A stretch of 64,000 nucleotides of DNA from positions 7,054,073-7,118,072 of the forward strand of contig NC_087378.1 of the NCBI RefSeq assembly GCF_963675165.1. The letters are read 5' to 3'. Origin of the DNA: Halichondria panicea (taxonomy: Eukaryota > Porifera > Demospongiae > Suberitida > Halichondriidae). Of this stretch, positions 37,663 to 51,753 are shown piece after piece. Within the stretch, counting starts at the first letter, position 1. Every line of letters begins with the position of its first letter. The notes beneath the pieces are model-generated. The model saw nothing but the letters and a program-made list of their open reading frames with translations. It had not been told where the DNA came from and ran no database searches. Both the position numbers and the translations under genes were made by a program.

Positions 37663-40600
37663 TCAGGTTCTACCGTCTTCGTTTTCAGCTGCTTGGGTGA
37701 GTTTGGAGCTGATGTCAACTGGAGTGTTCACTGGCTTAAAATCTTGATTCTTTAGGAGACTCTCAGTATAAGCTGCATGGTTGCCCAATCCAGCCTTCTC
37801 GTTCTGCTCGACTTTCATTCCAAGGAAATAGTTTAGAGCTTTCAAGTCCTTGATGTTGAACTTTTTCGCAAGAGCTTTCTTCTCCTGCTCGAGTTTCGAT
37901 TCTGTTTTTGGTGCCAGTATTATGTCATCGACATACACACCCATATAGACCATTTCTTCACCTTTTCCTTTGTAGTAGATGCATGGGTCACCATTGGATT
38001 GACTAAATCCCATTTGTTTCAGGTGAGAATCGAGAGCGACATTCCAACATCTGGGCGACTGCTTGAGTCCATATATGCTTTTGTTAATTGAGCTTGCATA
38101 CCAGGTGCTCTTTTCCTTTAGTAGCAAAGCCTTCCGGTTGTCGCATAAAAACCTCCTCCTCAAGGGTGCCGTTCAAGAATGCGGTGGTGACATCAATCTG
38201 GTGGAGTTTTAGGCCGTAGTGGACTGAGAGGCCGAAGAGAGCACGTAGAGATTCTTGTCTCACGACTGGGCAGAATGTCTTGTCGTAATCTGTCCCGTAC
38301 TTTTGGGTATAACCTTGAGCGACCAGTCTTGCTTTGTATCTCACAACAGATCCGTCAGCTCCTGTTTTCACCTTGAAAACCCACTTGCTCCCAACTGTTT
38401 TTCTATCAGGTGGAAGGTCGACCAGGTCCCAAATTTTGTTCTCTTTCAGCGACCTCATCTCAGACTCCATTGCTCCTTTCCATTTTGATTCGTCAGGACT
38501 AGAGGTAGCCTCTCGAAATGATGTGGGAGTTTCTGACAGGTTGCATTCCACTCTGCCATAGTAGTCAGGTTTTCGCGTTTGTCTCGTTGACCTGCGAATT
38601 TCGTCTGGTACAGTAGGACTTCCAGTCTGTGTGTCCACTTGACTTTCTGGTTCCGTTTCAGGCTCTTGGGTGCTAGACAGATCGAGGATCAAGTGGTAAT
38701 CACCATTAGGGTTCATATCACTTGTAGCACCTTCTGCAGGTTTTTCTGCTTGCTCACAGAAACTCACATCACGACTGTGTATCACTTTTTGTTGAGTTAA
38801 ACTGTACAGCCTGTACCCCTTGGTTTCCTGACCATATCCTACCAAGATACATTTTCGTGTCTTTGAATCGAATTTGGATCTTTCATCCTTTGGTATGTGC
38901 GAATAGGCGTCACATCCAAACACGCGTAGATGTTGTACTTTGGGTTTACATCAATGCCACAACTCGTATGGGGTCTTGTTGTCATCGATGACTCTGGTTG
39001 GGCTCCGGTTCTTTAAGTAGATAGCTGTAGACACTGCCTCAGCCCAAAACTTGTTTGGTAGTTTGGCATCAATCAAGAAGTGGTGCTGAGCTCCCTTTTT
39101 CTTTTTTTGACCTCTAACTTGGCAGTAAACTGCTCTGTGCATGAGAGCCGCGTGTGTGTAGTCCAGACTTTCGTTTAATATGAGGTTGTAGAGGGTTTGT
39201 TTGGAGGCAGAGTGGGCCGAGTGTGACAGAGTTGTTGGGTTGATAACCCCTATTCCACCTAACATGGAACGTGACATTTCAACAAGAGTGCGATTTAGTC
39301 TCTCGGACACCCCATTTTGTTCCGGTGTCTAGGGTACGATCAGTTCATGTCGTATTCCTTCGCTCTTGAGATAGTTTGTGAATTGAGTTGAGGTGTACTC
39401 GCCACCATTATCGGTTCTCAGTGTTTTCACTTTGTTCTTGCTCGATTTCTCAACAAGTGCCTTCCACTTCACGAAACAGTCGAACACTTGATCCTTGGTT
39501 TTGAGTATGTACACCCAGGAGTATCTTGACTTGTCGTCAGTGAAGGTAAGGAAATACTGACCTCCTCCTAGGGATTTCTCACTGATTTTCCCACAAACAT
39601 CTGAGTGGACTAGTTCAAGTGTCTCCTTTGATTGTCTCTTACTGCTGTTGAACGGGGTTCGGTGTTGTTTCCCTCCAATACACGTTTCACAAAAGCCGAT
39701 GTTGTTTGACATGCTGTAATCAAAATCTTCTACTAGTTGATTCTTTGCAATCTTTTGGAGGTTCTGTTCACCAATGTGTCCGTACCTTCTGTGCCATAAT
39801 CGCTCTTTGTTATTCTCAGCCAGGTGGACTGTTTGGGTCTTTCGACAATGCTCGACATAGTATAGGTTTCCGACCCTGGTTCGTTCAAGTTACATTTCTT
39901 GGTGCTGCCATCTGGCAAGAGTGTCTCCAGTGTCACCGTACCTTTGGCTTTTGCTTGTAATGGGTGTCCATCACCGAGAGTTACTTCTTGCGGCGTTTTT
40001 AGAAATTTAATTTCGCTGAAGAGTTCTCTGTCGTTACACATGTGGCATGTGGCCCCTGAATCGACAATCCAGTTACCTCTTGAAGCAGCAGACAACGCAT
40101 GAGTTGTTACTAGGGCCTCGCTATCGCTCTCTGGGCTCGATACTTCATCCGTTTTTGCGGTGCTAGCTGATTCACCTTGTTTGCCCTCCTGAGTCGCTAA
40201 AAACTTTCTGCAATCACGTTTAAAGTGTCCAGGTTTCTTGCAAAAGTGGCAGGTTAGTGGTGGTTTCCTACCCTTCCTTTGACCATTAGCAGCAAGTGCT
40301 CTTCGTCCGTCACTTGCAGGTAACTTTTCCTTGAGTTTCGTTCCTCGTGCAAAAGTCTTTCTGTGACAAGTTCCCATTTTGGAACATTCTCCGACTGTGC
40401 TTCTAGTGCAGTGACCAGCACATTATACGATGCAGGCAAACCAGCAAGCAGGTGCACCACTCGGTCTTCTTCAGTTACAGGGTCACCAATGACCGCAAGT
40501 TCTTCGAACAACTCTGTCATAGTCTTTATATGCTCGTGGACAGGCTCTCCGTCTCTTAGCTTCAATGAGAAAAGCCTTCTTCTGAGTTGCAGCTTGTTGG

Positions 40601-41291
40601 ACCATGTTTTTCTCTGAAATTGATCCTGTAGCCTTCTCCACACTTCGGTAGGGTCTTCCGGATCTCCAAGCATATACAGCAGTGTCGGGTCTACGCCGAG
40701 CACAATTATTGCCAAAGCACTGTCCTTCCTCGACATGTACTTCACAAAGGCTTCTGCATTGCCTTCATCTGGTGCTACTTCTGTTCCACTTACTATCCCC
40801 CAGAGACCGTCTTTCATCAGTGCCATTCTGCACTGAATCTTCCAGGTAGGATAGTTCTTTCCGTTTAGTGGTGCGATCGAAACCTTGACATTCGCCATAC
40901 CAGTTGATGAGACTTTTATACAGTATAGTTGCTAGTAGAGTCGATTCGTTCGATTGAGTTCTTAGTTCTTTCTAGCTATATATCAGTCCTGGGCCCATAA
41001 CCTGTTGGCTAGAGTAATCAGCACGGCACACAACCAGTTGGCTAGAGTAATCAGCACGGCACACACAGTTGGACAGCTAGAAAGTTAGACACAAGACAAA
41101 GCACATGGACGGACTGACACACAGCTATAAATAGACAAGTTATAAAAAGAAGAGACACGCAGGGCCTCCTTACAATAGAACAATAGAACAAAAGCACACA
41201 TGCAGGAAACAGTTAAGGGCTAATCATACATTCCTAACAAACACCATAGTAACTAACTAATAAGAATAAGTACAAGTGTTAAGTTTTTACA
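37663..41291 (-). mobile_element. old, broken Ty1/copia retroelement
   Basis: A fossil copia-type element on the minus strand. Parts in order from its 5' end: one LTR (about 41003-41291, TG...CA in element orientation), a primer-binding site next to it (GGTTATGGGCCCAG, the kind copia takes from initiator tRNA-Met), a gag region with a CCHC knuckle, a protease region (WIVDSGAT), an integrase core, and a reverse transcriptase with YVDD. It is broken, with a handful of interruptions, and I see neither an RNase H region nor a second LTR. It lies in the junction between the two segmental copies and is absent from the matching place in copy 1. Confidence 0.88.
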
Positions 41292-42248
41292 ATAAAAAGA
41301 ATGCCTGAGGCTAAACCTGACCCATCGTCCAAGCAAAGATGATCGACCCTGATAGCCAGGATATGCCAAGACATTTACGCACCAGAGGAGCTTGCTCCCT
41401 CTGTAACATTCTTTACAACTGCATGCCCTAATTTTTGACTTTGTTGTTTTGTGTAGGTAGTGTTATGACGGAAGGTGTGCTAAACCAGTATTTTAATACT
41501 GAGGAAAACTTCCCAAGGCCAGTGCTATGCACTGTGTTCACACCTAACTGCACAATTGTCATTGTTCTCTTTGTTCAAATGCTGACTTTTTATCAATCGA
41601 ACATCGTTCATAGGCACATAAAAAAATTAAGTATATATACATGCAGTGAACAGATACACGAGCATTCCTGCGGCTATATATGCCCCGAGGGATAATAATT
41701 ATTGTTGCATGTCCTAAATATTTCCACCACTAGGAGGTATCAGCTTGTCCATCCAATTCTGCACATACTCCAGCTCCTGCATGAACATACTTTCATGATT
41801 ACCACGGCTTAGTTACAACTGAAGCTAGAGCATGAAGTGCAAACCCTCGGCGTTAATTTGGGGTTTAGTATAAAGTCTAGCGGGCAGATGTCTTTTCGGG
41901 GGTAACAATTCCTCGCTTAGTGGATCTAAAATGTGGTATGGTGTTACAGTAATTATCTAGAAATGTACGTCAAGGCTCCGGATTACAGCCACTTCTGACT
42001 GTTGCTCTAATTATTATATATCATTGTTTATGCGCTGACGTACTTTTCTTGACTAGAGCCTTACAATTATAGCATTACTAGTTAAAACAGGGCATGTGCT
42101 GTAGATGTTTGCCCACGTGCACTTAATTTGATAACGCGCTTGGTTGTGGTTAAAATTACTGTGATTGGTCAGGTCAGAGAATGTTTGACTATAAAAGGTG
42201 GATTACTGAGGAAATGTTCAGACATTCAGCTGGTGCTGGTTCGTGAAA

Positions 42249-43404
42249 CCATAGATACTATAAATTACATGGATATGAAACTACCGTAGTTTACGGTTCG
42301 TATGCGGACATTTTCTGGGACACTCACTGCCACGCTGTCAATGAGTTAGACAGAGTTGAAAAAAGAGCTATAGCTGTATGAAAAGAGCTGCAAATTCAAC
42401 TAAAATACGACTGACTCTGCAACTAACTATCTGAAGTAAGTTTTGTCTGTGATTAGCTCGCTTAGTGCTTTTACAGCTGATTAATTAGGATGTTTTACTG
42501 TAAATGTGTGTTTCAACCTATGTGACTCGAAATCTTGGCTTATAAGAGGATTGCTGTGTTTGTTTTACATCAAGCAGTTAGCTAATACATATTGTTGTGC
42601 CTTCCATATGGTTTGGTTTTGTATCTGCCGTAACTTTATGGATAAATTGTCACAATAGGTGCTGTCAAGTAGGTCTCTTTGTGTCACTTAATTTATATGA
42701 CCATCAACTTTCAATGCCTACAATTGTTTTTATCAGGTAGTTTAAAGGCATCTTCATGCCTTGCAGAAGGTTTTAGTATTGCAGTTGTCTCATTGTGGCT
42801 AGAAATCAACAAAATGTTTTTCACCTTCAATGAATATTTGTGGTTGATTTATAATTATTATAAACTGAAGTAGCTAGAGATTATTCTTTCGTAATGTTAC
42901 AATGTCATGCTGTTGACTTCGTTTATGTTTTCTTTTACAGCCAGACTCTCGCCTCACAAGAAAAAAGAAGTTGGCGAGATTAAGAAAAGAAGGAAAACCA
43001 TTCATTGATCGGCAAAAGAACGACATGAGAAAGTGATGTCCACTGTCCATGTCGTTTGAGTTCAAAGCCGCTACTCCATGTCAACAATTACGACAGCCAA
43101 GCATACTCGTCATTCATTCATGTATAATAATTGTAGTAGAATCTATATTAAATTCTGAGATCTATATACATGTAAAATGCATCCTTGTCATGACTCAACA
43201 TCATCATTATTCTCATTCATAAATTCGTCAAAACTCTCTCAAATAACACTTTCAGTGCTGGAACAACTAGTGACTCTTTGAGTAGCCATTTTTATTTGGA
43301 ATAATCGTATACTATACTGTAAACTTCCGCTACATCCGATGCAATGAGTGGGACAGCCAAAACACCGGAAACTACCATATCCATGTAATTTATAGTATCT
43401 ATGG
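42249..43404. mobile_element. 1.16-kb DNA element, 5-bp target duplication, empty site in copy 1
   Basis: Terminal inverted repeats of 29 exact bases (CCATAGATACTATAAATTAC at the left end, reversed at the right). Flanks are TGAAA on both sides; copy 1 has one TGAAA and no insert near 24998. The interior has an acceptor-like tttacag followed by a 33-codon basic frame (about 42942-43037) ending in TGA. No transposase is seen. Confidence 0.9.
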
Positions 43405-44011
43405 TGAAAGACTGCTGAGTTGCCACAATCTCTATTGTACTTGACCACATGATGGATACCTCAGTGTCGGGATATGGACCTCACCCTCGCATGTATTTAT
43501 GAGCTGCATTTATTATCCTTCTTCAAGAGTCTAGTTTTGTCAACTTCTGGACCTGGTAAAGGAATCCACATGGTCTAGTGCAACATGAGTGTGTGCTTTT
43601 GGAATCACTTCCAACTATTGAGGGACTCCACTCCAATCAACAGTTGAAGACAGCCTTGAGTCAAAGTCGCGTGTAGCCAGCCAACGTACAGGTTAGCTTT
43701 TGCCAGCTCGTGTTTAGTCGGCAATAAAGTGTGTGTTGAGCTAGAGTCAAGTTGCCTCTACAACATAACAAGTAAATTTTTGAACAATTTACTTGTTCAG
43801 TTTCAAGCCAACCCATGATACAAATGTTGCTATGGCAGCCAGGTGAGCAGACTCAGAATACAGACAGACTGACCAACTGCTAGTTTAATCGAGGTGGCAT
43901 GCTAAATGGAGACATTGGAGCCTATAATCTAACTTTTACAGTTATATACAGGGTGACAGCTAGTACTGTTACAGTAGCTTCTGCTGAGTGGTAATAGCAA
44001 CAGTCACTGTG

Positions 44012-47119
<3,108 letters not shown>

Positions 47120-47444
47120 TTTTCCCCAGACAAAAGTGGGAGGGGCTAGGGTGGGGATGCCTTTTTGCAGAGTCCCTTTTGTAGGGCCGAGGATAAAAGC
47201 CAGGGCATGGAAGTTCCTCCACTCCATCACAATTCCTTTCCAGTGATCTACCTTAGCTTGCATTGCAGTGAAAGGCTTGTACTAGCACTGTTACAATATG
47301 TAAGGGTGGATCTAATGATCACACTAGACATTGCTAGATATAGATATAGTGCTGAGTGTTTTGTGGTAAATATATATATATATATATATAGTATGCCAAT
47401 TTGTTTTCTAAAAACTAATTGATGTAATTTTCTGTCCTCGTTAG
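47120..47444. promoter_or_regulatory. head-to-head interval between LYPLA and gene A, copy 2
   Basis: Divergent arrangement, so both 5' ends should be here. Holds an (AT)n tract at about 47370-47390. No clear promoter motif. The initiating exon of gene A is not identified. Confidence 0.45.
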
Positions 47445-48620
47445 GTCCAATGGTGCGACCATCAATCCACCCTGCAGGAGACGCAGTCAAGAGATTGAAG
47501 ATAATGGACTAGAGCGTTTGCTAGCCGATTCTTTGAGCTCAGCGATTGTCATGACAAAACTTCGGATGAACTATTCTGAGTGGATTGATAATTTAGAACC
47601 TAGGTAACACTGTAGCCATGTCACAATGTCTTATGACCATACAGATCTTAAATATTTGTTATTGCATGTCTTACTTTCTCCAAATGCTAAATTCACAACC
47701 AACCAATCAACTTGTTATTCAGGGGGCCGAGCGGACCTCCACCGCCACCTACAGATGCTGAGAGTCCAAACATTTCCTCATCGCAATACTTTGTAAGTAG
47801 ACGTCTATTTTGGAATCTTTTTCGTGTTATTTGCATGCTTGTACATTTATAGGCATATCATCATATTTCTGCTGCTCATGATCGTGAGATGACTTCAGTC
47901 CTGTGTCTAGAGAGTGGCAAACCACCCAGTTTGGTTCCATTTATCCCTTCCATAGTGATCGCCTTTAAAGGTGACATTTAATAATTACAATTCGGTCATA
48001 AACTTAATCAGTGTGCTTTTACAGAATGTACACAACTCATTAAACGGGATGTTAGATCCAACCAAGAAGGAGTAGAAAAAGCCAATCTGACAAGCCATGC
48101 ATTTGGCATGATCATTCTTTGTTACACTGATGACGAACCAAAGGCCTCATCATTGAATGTTATTTCTGAGGTATGTATAGTATTTAGGTATCTCACTCAT
48201 GCATGTACATGCAACTATTATATTTTGCAGGAAGCCATGAAAAGCGGAGTAAAGACAGAAGGCTATACTCAATCGTACATCAACATAGAGATAGATGATC
48301 GAAAACCTCAAGATGAAAACAACACTGCTCTTTACTTTAAAACAGACCAATTCTACTACTATATCCATGTACGAGATTCAAATCGACCAACTCTTGAACC
48401 TAGATATGTAAACGTAAAGGACCACACATCTGACGAAGTTTATAACCATCTCCAATTCAGGTCAGTATACCCTGACAAACGAAAAGAAGATGGAACTTTA
48501 GAGACATCCAAAAATGCTGCTACAGGGAGTCGTAATGGAGTAACAGATGCAATGAATAGCTATGTTCAAGATAATAGCCATGGTAACCAGGCAACTGGAA
48601 AAGTTCACAACCTAAAGTAA
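47445..48620 (+). CDS. unknown-family gene A, copy 2
   Basis: Exons 47445-47603, 47723-47792, 47853-47970, 48025-48170, 48231-48620; a 5' exon is probably missing. All junctions are in phase. The first block contains LERLLADSLSSAIVMTKLRM, then a Pro-rich linker (GPSGPPPPPTDAES), AYHHISAAHDREM, a LIKRDVRSNQEGVEKANLTS segment, and NTALYFKTDQFYYYIHVRDS followed by YNHLQFRSVYPDK. It has the same exon order, phases and core motifs as gene B, so it is a tandem paralogue. Two extra bases near the end (GGAAAAGTTC versus GGAAGTTC in copy 1) cause an earlier stop, so the C-termini of the two copies differ. Function unknown; no signal peptide or membrane span. Confidence 0.65.
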
Positions 48621-49506
48621 GTTTGCAGTGACTGCTTTGTTTCTGTATTATCTGATATTTTCAGGTTTTGAACGACTGTGAAGAGAAAGAAGTCACTGAT
48701 GGAGGTTTTCACTGTTGCCAGTTTCTATAAAGATTCTTATTTTTTTCATGTAAATAAACTAGATCTAGTATTTGATACATACTATAAAAATAATATTATG
48801 AAAGTATAATACACGACTTTAATTTAATTGTGAGTGGGTAGTAGACTAGGCTGGGTGGATCTCGGAAATCAAGCGCATGCGCTAACATCAGATTTGTGGC
48901 TACAAAAAGAGCACAATGCTGTTATATAGCACTGTTATAGGACTGTAGTACGTACAACCTCTCTGCTTTCATCTCTAGTAAGCTAAGGTGAGTTATATGA
49001 GTTATGAGATATCTATACCAGCTCGTAACTGTGTTAGCTATTAAACTACTGCATTTGCATGTCTAGTATACTGCATGGTTGATATTATAGATATTACAGC
49101 TACATTGTGTTTGTACCTCAAAATGGTTTCTATTGTGTGCTCCCAATTAATCACCAATAAAGTTATAGTTATAGTTTATGTCTATCGTAATTAATTTTGA
49201 TCCAAGCCAACATAACTGTGTATATTCAGTAGATCATAATTATATTTGTGTGGATGCAGCTATTAGCTACTTGCTGTGGCAACCAGATTTAGATGAAACC
49301 TTACAACATTTGCAAACATATGCCCTACAGCGGTCTACCTTACTTTGCGGTGGTTATTCCCTAATACAACTGTATTTAAATTGAAGAAGCCAAATTTTAC
49401 TCAATCGATAAAACGGATATCACTACAAATGTTATAGTACCCTGCTATACTACACACTCCATGTGTTAGTTTATAATGCAAGTATTTTGTCCTAATCCCA
49501 GCAACA
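48621..49506. other. spacer between genes A and B, copy 2
   Basis: Mirrors 30655-31314, with small indels. Nothing supported beyond probable UTR sequence. Confidence 0.4.
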
Positions 49507-51201
49507 ATGGAGTCCCATGGCATCTTTATCAAACCAACTAGCAATGACTTCTTTGCCATTAGTAAATTGTTAATCAAATTTGCTGAGAGTACTCAGTTTG
49601 GCGATGAGGATAGTTCAAATGGACTGATCATACCTATCAGGTAAGACCAATGCTGTGCACTGTCATACCAACCCTGGAGCAGATAATCTTTTTTGCATGT
49701 GTGTTTTGGTGGTGGTGTTTCATAGCAGTAATGTTAGTAGTGTCAACATAACAGTTGTTTTTTATGGAAACACCATGGATTCACAAGAGAAAACATTTTG
49801 TATACTCTGTTTATCTGTATATTTTATAGATGCGCATGGTTTACTTTCAGGTAGGAAAAAGAAAACAACAGAAAACTTACACTGTCTGGTTCACCTGCAC
49901 AAAATATAGTACAGCCTTGAATAAACAATAAGCACTGAATGATTGCACCACAACCAATATGTAGCTCCAAGTGAATGTACAATGGTAAATTGAAGTACTC
50001 TTCCCCCTCCTCCCATGCATACACAGCCCTGAACGTACTCAGCGTGTCCAGAAGGATGGTCCAGGAGGGAAAGGAAAGACCAATGTTCCACCTGTAATGT
50101 CTCTACGGTCTGTTAATGGAGAACTTTACGTTGTTGACAATGGACAAGTAGTTGAAAAGGGATATTTTGTAAGTTATGTTCCTTACGTAATGACTACATG
50201 CTATACAATGTCACGCATGACTAATGAAATTGCTACAGGAATATCATCACATCTCTTCGGCTGAAATGACCACAATCCTGAAACTTGGCAATGATCCAAC
50301 CCACGAGTCTCCAACTCTGGTGCCTTTAGTGGAGAGTGATCACCCTGATGGTAAGAAGCATTTAAAGCACATGCACGGTTGCACTTTCACACTATTCTCT
50401 TTACAGGTACCAAGCTCAGTAAACATAATTACCCTAAACAAGAGACGCCCACTTCAGAAACGGTGAACTTGCTGGGTGTTGAGTATGGTAATACACTGGC
50501 TCTGGAATACAGTGATGACCCCAAGGACACTCACGCCAAGCTAGTCATTCTACCACAGGTAAAGCACAACAACGTATACACCAGTGACTATCTTATATCC
50601 CCTGCAGCATGAGTTGAAACAGATCATGGAAGATATGGAGAAAGGAAAGAAGATGATTTTCAAGACAAATCCGGTAATCAAGATTCGCACACTGGTGGAA
50701 ATGGCCAATCCGTCAGCCTCCAGTGATACTCCAAACAACATTGCTCTCTACTTTGAGACCTCTCGGTTCTACTACTACATCCACGTGGATTCCACTGTGA
50801 ATCCACCCATACTAGACCTGAAGCCGACAGAGAAGACAAAAGCATTCGATCCTCACAAAGATTTTGTGAGACATTTACAATTTGTAGAGCGAGCAATAGT
50901 GAAAGGAGAGGATGGGAAGCTTGCAACTCTTGCAGAAGACCAAAAAGACGGGCCAGAGATAGATGATCTGCCTGATATCAACAGTCTTAATTTAGTCAGC
51001 CGCTCTGAGAGTGACCCTGTTGCAAGCATACCAACAGTTTTACAATTTCTGTCTGAGCCAAGCAACCACAACGACCGAAATTTGAAGGAAAAAGAAAAAG
51101 AAGTCATCACGAATGACTCGGCAACCAAGAGTAATGGAAGTGATCTCATAGAAGAGTCAGAGTCGTCAATTGAAACTGGACCTGTCACAGCGGATGTGTG
51201 A
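49507..51201 (+). CDS. unknown-family gene B, copy 2
   Basis: Five exons: 49507-49640, 50027-50168, 50239-50350, 50407-50558, 50608-51201. All are in phase, giving 377 residues, two fewer than copy 1 (an in-frame six-base difference at the end of exon 1). The motifs match copy 1: EYHHISSAEM, ALYFETSRFYYYIHV, DFVRHLQFVERAIV and an acidic tail. Differences from copy 1 are scattered single residues and no frame is broken, consistent with both copies being functional or the duplication being recent. No family assignment. Confidence 0.8.
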
Positions 51202-51753
51202 AAGTGTCAAATAACAACTCCCTAAAACTGAAACTATAATTATCATGACTCATAATAGATCAAGAGTGCTTATCAGTTATTTTTTGTAGCATAAATTATC
51301 TAAAGGTACGTGTATAATTGCACCCGTATTAATTCTTATTAGCTATACAGGAGTACATTAATTTTATTCATGGCTAACAGTTTACTTAATTGTATATACA
51401 TGTACTCCTGGCTATGTCCATACATGTAGCAGCCCACACAGACATGCTAATTAGTCCATATTGGGGGTGGGGGAAAACCCAGAGCACGTTGTTAATTATA
51501 GTCTCCTAATTGGCTTAACTTGTACACTGACAACACAGCATTTGAGATCATCAACAACAGTAACAAACATGCTGACACAAGTAATTTACTTCCCCAAACA
51601 TGCAGACCATAACATAGAGCAAAAATAGCAAATACATATATACTACAAACACCAGTGTTGTAATTCGTATTTCACAACCTTAATTACAAAAAAAATAACT
51701 TTATGTATAATATGTTCACCATAAAAATTCAGAGACTGTACGTCCCACTTGTT
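51202..51753. other. convergent 3' region between gene B and PhyH, copy 2
   Basis: Counterpart of 33012-33566. No coding signal apart from UTR sequence. Confidence 0.5.
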
